Origin: an uncultured Lachnospiraceae bacterium
GTDB taxonomy: Bacteria; Bacillota; Clostridia; Lachnospirales; Lachnospiraceae
Direction: 5' to 3'
Assembly: GCA_910578605.1 (NCBI GenBank)
Contig: CAJTQG010000035.1
Location: 4,213-32,739, forward strand
DNA: 28,527 nucleotides
Under the pieces are notes generated by a model. That model was not told where the DNA came from. It saw only the letters and a list, made by a program, of their open reading frames with translations, and made no database searches. Position 1 is the stretch's first letter. Every line of letters starts with the position of its first letter. The position numbers and the translations under genes were made by a program. This document shows, in pieces, positions 6,948-14,781 of the stretch.

Positions 6948-7604
6948 ATGCATTACATAGAAATAATAAAGTCTTTCTATGGCATCGATTGTTTACAGGG
7001 TTGTGACATAGAGGAAATAAAGGATATGAAAAATTTGTTTGGCGGGTTGCCAAAGGTGTTAGAAGATTATTATTTGAAAGCCGCAAAGACAGAGGCGCTT
7101 CATTGCGTTCAGGATATGTGGACGCTGCCGGAGCATTTTAAGAAATGGGAGTGGCTTAAAAATAATGAGTGTTTGATTTTGTTAAATGAAAATCAGGGTG
7201 TCTGCCGGGCAGGCATTCGAAGGGAAGATTTATTATTGCAGGATCCTCCCGTTTATAATAGCCATGATGATAAGAATTGGAAACTCTGTGCTGGGAGCAC
7301 AAGCGAATTTCTTGCTGCTGCCTTGACTTATGAAGCTGTATATGCAATGGAGTATACTCCAGAAGAATATTATGAGCTGACAGAAGAAGAAAAGGAATGG
7401 TTGGATTCACAGCTTACAAAGCATCCCTTTACAATGCAGAATTGGATTAACGACATAGAAATTACTTTTTACAGCAATGCAGAGGACAATTTAGTGGTAG
7501 TGATGGGATGTGAGGGAGATTGGCAAATGCTGTATGGGGCTGTCAGTGAAGCTTCCTATGATAAATTGTTAAGTGTGGTGGAGGATATTGGCGAGCCTAT
7601 GTAA
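6948..7604 (+). CDS. SMI1/KNR4 (SUKH)-like protein
   Basis: This 218-residue soluble protein has the layout of the SUKH superfamily. It opens with FGGLPKVLEDYYLKAAKTE, the usual 'LP..L..YY' helix that starts the domain. Next comes a strand with NNECLILLNENQGVCRAGI, then a DPPVY step, and near the C-terminus a long acidic YTPEEYYELTEEEKEWL stretch. SUKH proteins include many bacterial immunity proteins against polymorphic or contact-dependent toxins, as well as stand-alone proteins of other function. No toxin gene adjoins it here, so an immunity role is only a possibility. AAAGGCGAG lies just upstream of ATG 6948. It stands alone between the GH31 control region and tatD. Confidence 0.6.
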   Translation: MHYIEIIKSFYGIDCLQGCDIEEIKDMKNLFGGLPKVLEDYYLKAAKTEALHCVQDMWTLPEHFKKWEWLKNNECLILLNENQGVCRAGIRREDLLLQDPPVYNSHDDKNWKLCAGSTSEFLAAALTYEAVYAMEYTPEEYYELTEEEKEWLDSQLTKHPFTMQNWINDIEITFYSNAEDNLVVVMGCEGDWQMLYGAVSEASYDKLLSVVEDIGEPM

Positions 7605-7699
7605 AGGTAGTGATATTGTCTATTCACAGATTGTCTGTACTCCCATTGTCAGTGTGGATGGCATGATTGTTAAGTGTGTAAAGGAGATTAGGAATTGCA

Positions 7700-8500
7700 A
7701 TGAAGGTCAAATATTATGATATTGGATTAAATTTGTTCTGCAAGCAGTTTGCAGAGCCGGAAAAAATAATAAGTGATGCCGCTAAGGCAGGCGTTATCTG
7801 TATTCTTACGGGAACAGACCGAAAGGAAAATCAGAAGATTGACAACTTTGTGAAAAGTCATGCTGCATATGGAACAGCAGGGATTCATCCTCACAATGCG
7901 GATTCTGCAAAGAAAGAAGATTTTGAACAGATTGAAAAATACGTGACACAAAATCCTAAAATAGTAGCTATCGGGGAATGCGGCCTAGACTACGACAGAA
8001 TGTTTTCCACAAAAGAAAATCAAATCAGATGTTTAGAGCATCATATTGTTCTTGCAGAGAAATGCAATAAGCCTCTTTTTCTTCATGAGCGCAGTGCAGA
8101 GAATGATTTTATACGCAGATTTAAAAAGCACTCGGACATATGTAAAAAATCAGTGGTGCATTGCTTTACAGGAGACAAAGCGACAGTGGAGAAATACTTG
8201 GAAATGGGCTTTTCAATTGGTATTACCGGATGGATTTGTGATGACCGGCGGGCGGGAGAACTTCGTCAAGCTGTGAGAAGTATTCCTCTTGATAGGATTT
8301 TAATAGAGACAGACGCTCCCTATTTGACACCTAAGAATGTGCAGGGCTTGAGCAGGACAAATGTGCCCCCAAATATTACATATGTTGCTAGAGAGCTTGC
8401 TAAATATATGAAGGTTTCAGAAGAAGAACTGATAGAAAATGCAAAGAAAAATACGGAAAGAATTTTTCATATAACAGATGAAAATGAAACGAATGAGTGA
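7700..8500 (+). CDS. tatD: TatD-family metal-dependent DNase
   Basis: This 266-residue TIM-barrel hydrolase resembles E. coli TatD itself more than the YabD/YcfH branch usual in Firmicutes. The N-terminal strand reads YYDIGLNL, where YcfH-type enzymes have an HxH metal motif. AGIHPH, AIGECGLDYDR, a FLHERSAEND segment, VVHCFTG, GITGWICDDRR and LIETDAPYLTP follow in the family order and keep the E, H, H and D ligands. TatD proteins are Mg-dependent 3'-5' exonucleases or DNases linked to DNA repair and to 3'-phosphate processing. The ATG at 7700 follows AAGGAGATTAGG. The 96-base gap before the next gene leaves operon membership open. Confidence 0.88.
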   Translation: MKVKYYDIGLNLFCKQFAEPEKIISDAAKAGVICILTGTDRKENQKIDNFVKSHAAYGTAGIHPHNADSAKKEDFEQIEKYVTQNPKIVAIGECGLDYDRMFSTKENQIRCLEHHIVLAEKCNKPLFLHERSAENDFIRRFKKHSDICKKSVVHCFTGDKATVEKYLEMGFSIGITGWICDDRRAGELRQAVRSIPLDRILIETDAPYLTPKNVQGLSRTNVPPNITYVARELAKYMKVSEEELIENAKKNTERIFHITDENETNE

Positions 8501-8596
8501 GTTAAAATTCAAATATAAAAGAAAAAAAGATTGCTCTGTAAAGAGGTAGTATTGATTTTAAAAGTATAAAAGATAAATGGAAAAGAGGTTGTGTAG

Positions 8597-8956
8597 ATGT
8601 CAAAAGAGATGGTATTTCAAAATGTAGGAAGTCAGGAAGGCTTTACACTGGAAAATCAAGATAGAAAAATAAAAGTAACAGGGAGAAAAGATATTCAGGT
8701 TTACTTAGAGGATCTTTTTGTCACAGAGGGACAATTTGTAATATTAACGGCGCCGAAAGCACAGCACAAGGTAAGATATGTGCAGTCTTGTGTTCATGAT
8801 GATGGGATTGAAGTGGAATTGGGCATTGAGGAAACAGGCACCCGTCTGTTTTACAAAATGTGTTCTAAAGAGGAGTGCTGTCATATTTTTCATGATTTTT
8901 ATAAAAACGAATTTGTCCCTAATATGGAAGAGTACAAGCCAGTACAATTTTTGTAA
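8597..8956 (+). CDS. Hypothetical protein, 119 residues
   Basis: Start ATG 8597 follows AAAAGAGGTTG. The product is small, soluble and mixed alpha/beta. Several strands come first (EGFTLENQDRKIKV, FVILTAPKAQHKVRYVQSCV, GIEVELGIEETG), then a cysteine-rich turn (CSKEECCHIFHDFY) and a helix. There is no signal peptide or membrane segment. I do not recognise a family. It ends five bases before the phosphatase-like gene, so the two are almost certainly co-transcribed and may work together. Confidence 0.75.
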   Translation: MSKEMVFQNVGSQEGFTLENQDRKIKVTGRKDIQVYLEDLFVTEGQFVILTAPKAQHKVRYVQSCVHDDGIEVELGIEETGTRLFYKMCSKEECCHIFHDFYKNEFVPNMEEYKPVQFL

Positions 8957-8961
8957 TAAAA

Positions 8962-9279
8962 ATGAACTTACTTTTTTTATGTAGTCAAAACAAGAGGCGC
9001 AGCCTGACGGCTGAGAAGATTTTTGATGGATATCACGGACATAAAGCCCGCTCGGCAGGAACAGAAAAGAATTCCAGAGTAAAGGTGACGCAGGGGCTTC
9101 TCGGTTGGGCGGATATTATATTTTGCATGGAAAAAAAGCACTTGAGAAGAATAAAAGAAAAATATCCAGATATAGTTTCTAAAAAGCAGTTGGTCTGTTT
9201 GTATATCAGCGACGATTATAAATTTATGGACAGGGAATTACAGGAATTGCTTAAAAGCTATGTTGATGAGTATATCTAA
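8962..9279 (+). CDS. Protein tyrosine phosphatase-like protein (COG4551 type)
   Basis: This 105-residue protein opens with NLLFLCSQNKRRSLTAEKIF. That contains the C-x5-R phosphate-binding loop (C7 to R13) followed by S/T as in low-molecular-weight phosphotyrosine phosphatases. The HKARSAGTE strand and WADIIFCMEKKHLRRI match the short COG4551 branch, which is trimmed relative to the usual 150-residue LMW-PTP. The classical DPY/DPW general-acid loop near the C-terminus is not obvious; ISDDYKFMDRELQELL has a DDY that could replace it. Function in this branch is not established, and the enzyme may act on phosphotyrosine, phosphoarginine or another substrate. It follows the 119-residue unknown gene after five bases. 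Confidence 0.75.
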   Translation: MNLLFLCSQNKRRSLTAEKIFDGYHGHKARSAGTEKNSRVKVTQGLLGWADIIFCMEKKHLRRIKEKYPDIVSKKQLVCLYISDDYKFMDRELQELLKSYVDEYI

Positions 9280-9346
9280 GTTTATTATTTTAAAATGTTC
9301 AATGCCAGATTTTAAAGAATGCCTTTATAAAGTGGTAAAAAATATA

Positions 9347-9375
9347 TTGTTTCATAATAATATCAATAATATCAT
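9347..9375 (+). promoter_or_regulatory. Promoter candidate for the MATE gene
   Basis: TTGTTT at 9347-9352 and TATCAT at 9370-9375 have a 17-bp spacer and lie about 70 bases upstream of the MATE start, in very AT-rich DNA. Other AT-rich hexamers nearby make the choice uncertain. Confidence 0.35.
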
Positions 9376-9445
9376 AGTGATTTAATATAAAAAAGCTAAA
9401 ATTGGTATAAATCTAGATAAGGAAATCATATGTAGGTTGCATAAA

Positions 9446-10894
9446 ATGAAAAATAAAAGTGAACGAAAAATAACAAAAAGTGAATATTTGCTTGCACAGA
9501 TGAAAGATGGTAAGAGACTTACAGGTAAGCAGCAGTTTCAGCTTGTTTGTTTTTTAAGTATTCCTGCAATTCTGGCACAGATTACTTCTATTATCATGCA
9601 GTATATTGATGCATCTATGGTGGGAAGCCTGGGGGCGGAGGCTTCCGCCTCCATTGGGCTGGTGTCTAGCAGCACATGGCTCTTTGGGGGCTTGTGCGGG
9701 GCTGCCGCCGCCGGCTTCTCTATACAGGCGGCACATCTCTTAGGAGCCGGAAAAATAAAAGAAGCAAGAAGTGTTATGAGACAGTCTGTGTTGGCGGCTT
9801 TGATAGTTAGTTTGGTTTTAGTATTAGGCGGTATGCTCATCGGAGGAAAGCTTCCTGAATGGCTTGGTGCAGAGAAAGGGATACAAAAAAATGCATCTAG
9901 CTATTTTTTGATTTTTATAGCATCTATTCCCCTGATTCAGTTGAACCGTTTGGCGGGCAGCATGCTGCAGTGCAGTGGGGATATGCGCACCCCGGGGATG
10001 TTGAATATCGGAATGTGTATCATGGACGTGATTTTTAATGGGCTGCTGATTTTTCCTTCCCGGACTGTGGAAATAGCAGGAGCTGTGCTGCATCTTCCTG
10101 GGGCAGGTCTAGGAGTAACAGGGGCGGCTCTTGGAACGGCTCTTGCGGAGCTGGTGACAGCAGTGCTTATGATGACATCCCTTTGTGTTCGCTCTCCTGT
10201 ATTTCGGCTGAAACGTAAGGAAAGCTGGAAGCTGAAAAAAAATTGCATAAAAAAGGCAGTTCGACTGGCAGTTCCCATTGGTTGGGAAAACGTTATGATG
10301 TGCGGTGCCATGATAGCTACCACACGAATTGTGGCGCCCCTTGGGGCAATTGCAATTGCGGCTAATTCTTTTGCCATTACAGCGGAAAGTCTATGTTATA
10401 TGCCGGGTTATGGAATAGGGGATGCGGCTGCAACGCTGACAGGACAAAGTTTGGGAGCCGGCCGGCTGGAATTAACAAAAAAGTTCTCAAAGATAGCAGT
10501 GTGGATAGGAATTTTCATTATGTCGGTTACCGGCGCCGCCATGTTTTTTGCAGCACCATTTATGATGTCCCTGCTGACACCAAACAGAGAAATTCAGGAA
10601 TTGGGAATACAGGTGCTGCGGATTGAAGTATTTGCGGAGCCAATGTATGGGGCTTCTATAGTGGCGTCAGGGGCACTGCGGGGGGCTGGTGATACTTTCA
10701 TTCCAAGTATGATGAATTTTATGAGTATATGGTTTGTAAGGCTTCCCCTGGCTCTTTTGTTGTCTAGGTCAACAGGACTTGTTGGGGTATGGATTGCCAT
10801 GTGTGTAGAACTTTGTTTTCGGGGAATTATTTTTCTTTTGCGCCTTAGACAAAGTTTTACAAATATTACAAATAAAGAAAAAAGAAAAAAATGA
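9446..10894 (+). CDS. MATE-family efflux transporter
   Basis: This is a 482-residue multidrug and toxic-compound extrusion protein. About twelve hydrophobic segments are arranged as two similar halves. The first half begins IPAILAQITSIIMQYIDASM-VGSLG, and the repeat begins RLAVPIGWENVMMCGAMIA, with GYGIGDAAATLTGQSLGAG matching the first half's GAAAAGFSIQAAHLLGAG. Such proteins export organic cations or drugs using Na+ or H+ gradients. A TTG at 9437 is in frame, but ATG 9446 sits nine bases after TAGG and is preferred. It is transcribed alone, with gaps of 167 and 94 bases on either side. The C-terminus is lysine-rich and cytoplasmic. The substrate cannot be predicted. Confidence 0.93.
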   Translation: MKNKSERKITKSEYLLAQMKDGKRLTGKQQFQLVCFLSIPAILAQITSIIMQYIDASMVGSLGAEASASIGLVSSSTWLFGGLCGAAAAGFSIQAAHLLGAGKIKEARSVMRQSVLAALIVSLVLVLGGMLIGGKLPEWLGAEKGIQKNASSYFLIFIASIPLIQLNRLAGSMLQCSGDMRTPGMLNIGMCIMDVIFNGLLIFPSRTVEIAGAVLHLPGAGLGVTGAALGTALAELVTAVLMMTSLCVRSPVFRLKRKESWKLKKNCIKKAVRLAVPIGWENVMMCGAMIATTRIVAPLGAIAIAANSFAITAESLCYMPGYGIGDAAATLTGQSLGAGRLELTKKFSKIAVWIGIFIMSVTGAAMFFAAPFMMSLLTPNREIQELGIQVLRIEVFAEPMYGASIVASGALRGAGDTFIPSMMNFMSIWFVRLPLALLLSRSTGLVGVWIAMCVELCFRGIIFLLRLRQSFTNITNKEKRKK

Positions 10895-10898
10895 TGAA

Positions 10899-10946
10899 TT
10901 GTGTAGAAGGAACAATAGATTTGTGTTAGAATAGTATCAATTGTGT
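10899..10946 (+). promoter_or_regulatory. Three TTGTGT direct repeats upstream of iorA
   Basis: TTGTGT occurs at 10899-10904, 10921-10926 and 10941-10946, spaced 22 and 20 bp, close to two helical turns each. They fill the short space between the MATE gene and iorA and could be regulator sites. No consensus promoter could be placed confidently. Confidence 0.3.
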
Positions 10947-10988
10947 GTTATATATTGATAAAAGACATGAGAAAGGAAGAGGAAACAA

Positions 10989-12725
10989 GTGGAAAAAAAG
11001 ATAATGTTGGGAAATGAAGCAATTGCCAGGGGGGCCTATGAAGCAGGTGTAAAGGTTTCGGCTGCCTATCCGGGTACACCAAGCACAGAGATTAGCGAGA
11101 ATATTGCTTTGTATGACGAGATTTATGCAGAGTGGTCGCCAAATGAGAAGGTAGCGACAGAGGTGGCAATCGGAGCCTCTATCAGCGGTGTGAGAGCTAT
11201 GGCTTCCATGAAGCATGTTGGTGTAAATGTGGCAAGCGACCCACTGTACACTATTTCCTACGGTGGAGTGAACGGGGGATTGGTATTAGTGGCAGCAGAC
11301 GATCCTGGGCTGTACAGCTCCCAGAACGAGCAGGATACAAGATGTGTGGCAAGAGCCGCTCTAGTGCCTGTACTGGAGCCTTCTGACAGTCAGGAGGCAA
11401 AGGACTTTGTGAAATTTGCGTATGAGCTCAGTGAAAAATATGATACGCCTGTTATTGTGAGAACAACAACAAGGCTGGCTCACTCTCAGGGAACGGTTAC
11501 ACTGCAGGAGCGTCAGGAGATAGAAGATAAAACTTATGAGAGAAATCCGTCTAAGTTTGTAATGATGCCGGCAAATGCAATCGGGCGCCATGTTTATGTA
11601 GAAAAGAGAATGAAAGCTATGGCAGAGGATGGCTGCAGCTTTGAGATTAACAGAGCAGAATATAAGGATACATCCATTGGTTTTATTACAAGCGGTATTC
11701 CTTATCAGTATGTAAAGGAGGCATGTCCTGATGCATCTGTGCTGAAGCTTGGCATGGTAAATCCTCTTCCAAGAAAATTGATTGAGGAGTTTGCTTCTAA
11801 GGTAGATAAGCTCTATATATTTGAGGAGCTTGAGCCGGTGATAGAAGAGCAGGTAAAAGCTTGGGGAATCCAGGCTGTTGGAAAAGAAATTTTCACAGTT
11901 CAGGGAGAGTATTCTGCCAATATGATAAGAGAAAAAATATTAAAGGAGGCTGTCAGCAACAAGGAGCCGGCCAAGGTTCCGGCAAGACCGCCGATTTTAT
12001 GTCCTGGATGTCCTCACAGAAGTGTATATACAGTGTTGAAAAAGTTGGGGATACATGCAGCGGGGGATATTGGATGTTACACTCTTGGAGCAGTTCCGCC
12101 TTTAAATGTAATAGACACTACCATTTGTATGGGCGCTAGTATTTCTACCCTTCATGGTATGGAGAAGGCAAAAGGAAGGGATTATATAAAAAATTGGGTA
12201 GCAGTTATCGGAGATTCCACCTTTTTGCATACAGGAGTAAATTCTCTTATGAATATGGTATACAACCAGTCAACGGGAACGGTTGTGATTTTGGATAATT
12301 CTACTACAGGTATGACAGGACATCAGGATCATGCTGCAACTGGAAAGACATTAAAGGGAGAGATTGTACCTGCAATCAATATTTATCAATTGTGCAGGGC
12401 AATGGGAATTGAACATGTAGTGGAGGTGGACGCTTTTGATATAGAGAAGTTAGAGCAGATTGTCAAGGAAGAGGTGGCAAGAGATGCGGTTTCTGTTATT
12501 ATCACTAAATCCCCCTGTGTTCTTTTAAAGGGAAATGTATTTCCTTATAAGTGCAAGCCGGTGGAGGATGCCTGCAAGAAGTGCGGCATGTGCCTAAAAC
12601 CAGGCTGTCCTGCATTGACGAAAAATGAGGATGGCACCATTTCTATTGATGATACGATGTGCAACGGCTGCGGACTTTGTGAAAAGTTATGCAAGTTTGG
12701 CGCTATTGAGCGGGTAAAAGCATAG
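10989..12725 (+). CDS. iorA: Indolepyruvate:ferredoxin oxidoreductase, alpha subunit
   Basis: This 578-residue subunit starts at GTG 10989, six bases after AGGAAGAGG. With IorB it carries out arylpyruvate + CoA + 2 oxidised ferredoxin to arylacetyl-CoA + CO2 + 2 reduced ferredoxin. Domains in order are: the pyrimidine-binding domain (GNEAIARGAYEAGVKVSAAY, EKVATEVAIGAS), a transketolase-C-like domain (KLGMVNPLPRKLIEEF), and the thiamine diphosphate domain (CPGCPHRSVY, GDIGCYTLGAVPP, GDSTFLHTGVNS, LDNSTTGMTG). The last part is a 2[4Fe-4S] ferredoxin domain (CKKCGMCLKPGCP and CNGCGLCEKLCKFGAI). All key motifs look intact. The gene lies 30 bases upstream of iorB. Likely substrates are the transamination products of tryptophan, phenylalanine and tyrosine. 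Confidence 0.96.
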   Translation: MEKKIMLGNEAIARGAYEAGVKVSAAYPGTPSTEISENIALYDEIYAEWSPNEKVATEVAIGASISGVRAMASMKHVGVNVASDPLYTISYGGVNGGLVLVAADDPGLYSSQNEQDTRCVARAALVPVLEPSDSQEAKDFVKFAYELSEKYDTPVIVRTTTRLAHSQGTVTLQERQEIEDKTYERNPSKFVMMPANAIGRHVYVEKRMKAMAEDGCSFEINRAEYKDTSIGFITSGIPYQYVKEACPDASVLKLGMVNPLPRKLIEEFASKVDKLYIFEELEPVIEEQVKAWGIQAVGKEIFTVQGEYSANMIREKILKEAVSNKEPAKVPARPPILCPGCPHRSVYTVLKKLGIHAAGDIGCYTLGAVPPLNVIDTTICMGASISTLHGMEKAKGRDYIKNWVAVIGDSTFLHTGVNSLMNMVYNQSTGTVVILDNSTTGMTGHQDHAATGKTLKGEIVPAINIYQLCRAMGIEHVVEVDAFDIEKLEQIVKEEVARDAVSVIITKSPCVLLKGNVFPYKCKPVEDACKKCGMCLKPGCPALTKNEDGTISIDDTMCNGCGLCEKLCKFGAIERVKA

Positions 12726-12755
12726 AGAACAGGTGAAAGGAGAGTGAAGACAGAC

Positions 12756-13322
12756 ATGACAAAAAATATAATGATAGTTGGCGTAGGAGGTCAGGGAACG
12801 CTCTTGACCAGCCGTATTCTTGGCGGAATCACCTTAGAGGCGGGATATGATGTAAAATTGTCTGAGGTACACGGCATGGCCCAGAGAGGGGGAAGCGTAG
12901 TAACCTTTGTGCGTTACGGCGAGAAAGTGGCAGAACCTATTGTGGAGCAGGGACAGGCGGATGTATTGATTGCGTTTGAAAAATTAGAAGCCCTTCGATA
13001 TGCTCATTTTTTAAAAGAAGATGGTGTTCTCATTATCAATGAACAACAGATTGAGCCGATTACCGTAGTGATGGGGGCGGCTGAGTATCCAAAAAATATT
13101 GTGGAAGATTTAGAAAAGGTACACACGGTCTACAAGATGGATGCAATGGAGGAGGCTAAAAAATTAGGAAATTCTAAAGTTTTTAATATTATCATTTTAG
13201 GAATGGCTGCAAAGCATATGGATTTCTCTAAAGAGACCTGGTTAAAGGTAATCGAAAAAACCGTTCCTCCTAAGACGGTGGAGATAAACAAAAAAGCTTT
13301 TTTAGCAGGTTATGAAGGTTAG
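12756..13322 (+). CDS. iorB: Indolepyruvate:ferredoxin oxidoreductase, beta subunit
   Basis: This 188-residue gamma-domain partner of IorA opens with NIMIVGVGGQGTLLTSRILG, the glycine-rich start of the 2-oxoacid oxidoreductase gamma domain, followed by SEVHGMAQRGGSVVTFVRYG. It is cytoplasmic and lacks cofactor cysteines, as expected, because the Fe-S clusters are on IorA. A GTG at 12744 is in frame but only one base beyond the AAAGGAG ribosome binding site. ATG 12756 is therefore chosen, although its 13-base spacing is a little long. It follows iorA by 30 bases, and a 147-base AT-rich gap without a clear terminator separates it from paaK. Confidence 0.95.
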   Translation: MTKNIMIVGVGGQGTLLTSRILGGITLEAGYDVKLSEVHGMAQRGGSVVTFVRYGEKVAEPIVEQGQADVLIAFEKLEALRYAHFLKEDGVLIINEQQIEPITVVMGAAEYPKNIVEDLEKVHTVYKMDAMEEAKKLGNSKVFNIIILGMAAKHMDFSKETWLKVIEKTVPPKTVEINKKAFLAGYEG

Positions 13323-13469
13323 ATAATACATGGCTTAATTTCAGCATATATCTTATAATTTATGTATATGATGAATAACATAGAAACCATTAAAAAGAGA
13401 CAAGTAATATCAATAGATATATATAGTTTTATATTATATGGTAAATAAAAAACAGGAGGCTTTACAAAC

Positions 13470-14768
13470 ATGATTTGGAATGAAGCGAAGGAATGTATGA
13501 GCAGGGACGAGCTGGAGTATTTGCAGAGCAAGCGTCTAGTTAAGGTGGTAGACAGAGTTTATCACAATGTGGAATTTTATCGTAAGAAAATGCAGGCAAT
13601 GGGTATTGAGCCAGGAGATGTAAACGGAATAGAGGATCTCCACAAATTGCCTTATACCACAAAGGACGATTTGCGTGATACATATCCCTTTGGGCTGTTT
13701 GCCATTCCCAAGTCTGAAATTATTCGTATCCATGCGTCTTCAGGGACAAAAGGAAAGGCTACCGTTGTTGGTTACACGAGAAAGGATTTGGAAATTTGGA
13801 GTGAGTGTGTGGCAAGGGCGTTGGTACAGGCAGGAGTGACAAGAGATGATATTATTCAGGTTGCTTACGGATACGGCTTGTTTACTGGAGGACTTGGAGC
13901 TCACGGCGGTGCTGAGAAGCTTGGAGCAATGGTAGTGCCAATGTCTACAGGAAATACGAAAAAGCTGACTACTATGATGAAGGATTTTGGTGTGACAGCA
14001 ATTGCCTGCACTCCTTCCTATCTTCTTCATATTGCCGAGGTGTTAGAGGAGGCAGGGGATATCCCTAATATCAAATTAAAGGCTGCTGTGTGCGGTGCTG
14101 AGCCGTGGACTGAGAATATGCGCAAACAGATTGAGGAGAAGCTGCATATCAATGCTTTTGATATATATGGCCTCTCAGAAGTAATGGGACCAGGAGTTGC
14201 CTGTGACTGTGAATATCACAAGGGACTTCATGTTTACGAGGATCATTTTTTGCCAGAAATTATTTCTCAGGATTCATTGAAGCCACTGCCTGAAGGCGAG
14301 GTGGGTGAGCTGGTATTTACTACGCTCACTAAGGAAGGTCTTCCTCTTCTCCGTTACCGCACGAAGGATTTGACAAGTATTTCTTATGATAAGTGTGAGT
14401 GCGGCAGGACGCTGGCAAGAATCAGCCGTTTTAAGGGACGCTCAGACGATATGTTGATTATTCGTGGTGTCAATGTGTTCCCATCACAGATTGAGACAGC
14501 GCTGCTGGAGATGAGTGGTACCACTCCTCATTATCTGATGACCGTAGACCGTGTCAACAATCTTGACACGTTGGAGATTCAGGTGGAGGCAGACGGGGCT
14601 TATTTCACTTGGGACAGCAGTGACAGGGAGAAATTTAGAAAAAAGGTTGCCCATGTCATTCACAATGCTATTGGTTTGGCGGCAGAAATTAAACTGGTGG
14701 AGCCTAAGACTTTAGAGCGCAGCATGGGAAAAGCAGTTCATGTAATAGATAATCGAAAATTGGTTTAA
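13470..14768 (+). CDS. paaK: Phenylacetate-CoA ligase family protein
   Basis: This 432-residue adenylate-forming enzyme catalyses arylacetate + ATP + CoA to arylacetyl-CoA + AMP + PPi in the classical direction. Motifs in order are the P-loop-like SSGTKGKATVVGYT (about 91-104), AYGYGLFTGGLGAHGG, CGAEPWTENMR, the A5 motif DIYGLSEVMGPGVA, RYRTKDLT, and the C-terminal hinge and lysine region (GRSDDMLIIRGVNVFPSQIE). Next to iorAB this ligase is often thought to act in reverse or scavenging mode in anaerobes, turning arylacetyl-CoA into free arylacetate with energy recovery; that direction is inference. AGGAGG lies 11 bases before ATG 13470. The amidohydrolase follows after 13 bases. Confidence 0.94.
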   Translation: MIWNEAKECMSRDELEYLQSKRLVKVVDRVYHNVEFYRKKMQAMGIEPGDVNGIEDLHKLPYTTKDDLRDTYPFGLFAIPKSEIIRIHASSGTKGKATVVGYTRKDLEIWSECVARALVQAGVTRDDIIQVAYGYGLFTGGLGAHGGAEKLGAMVVPMSTGNTKKLTTMMKDFGVTAIACTPSYLLHIAEVLEEAGDIPNIKLKAAVCGAEPWTENMRKQIEEKLHINAFDIYGLSEVMGPGVACDCEYHKGLHVYEDHFLPEIISQDSLKPLPEGEVGELVFTTLTKEGLPLLRYRTKDLTSISYDKCECGRTLARISRFKGRSDDMLIIRGVNVFPSQIETALLEMSGTTPHYLMTVDRVNNLDTLEIQVEADGAYFTWDSSDREKFRKKVAHVIHNAIGLAAEIKLVEPKTLERSMGKAVHVIDNRKLV

Positions 14769-14781
14769 CAGGGAGATTTCT

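Noticed and set aside
9937..10377. Long antisense frames within the MATE gene
   Set aside because: They lack ribosome binding sites and family features and mirror the codon bias of the sense gene.
10895..10988. T-box or other aromatic amino acid riboswitch before iorA
   Set aside because: The gap is only 94 bases, with no T-box sequence or terminator-type hairpin.
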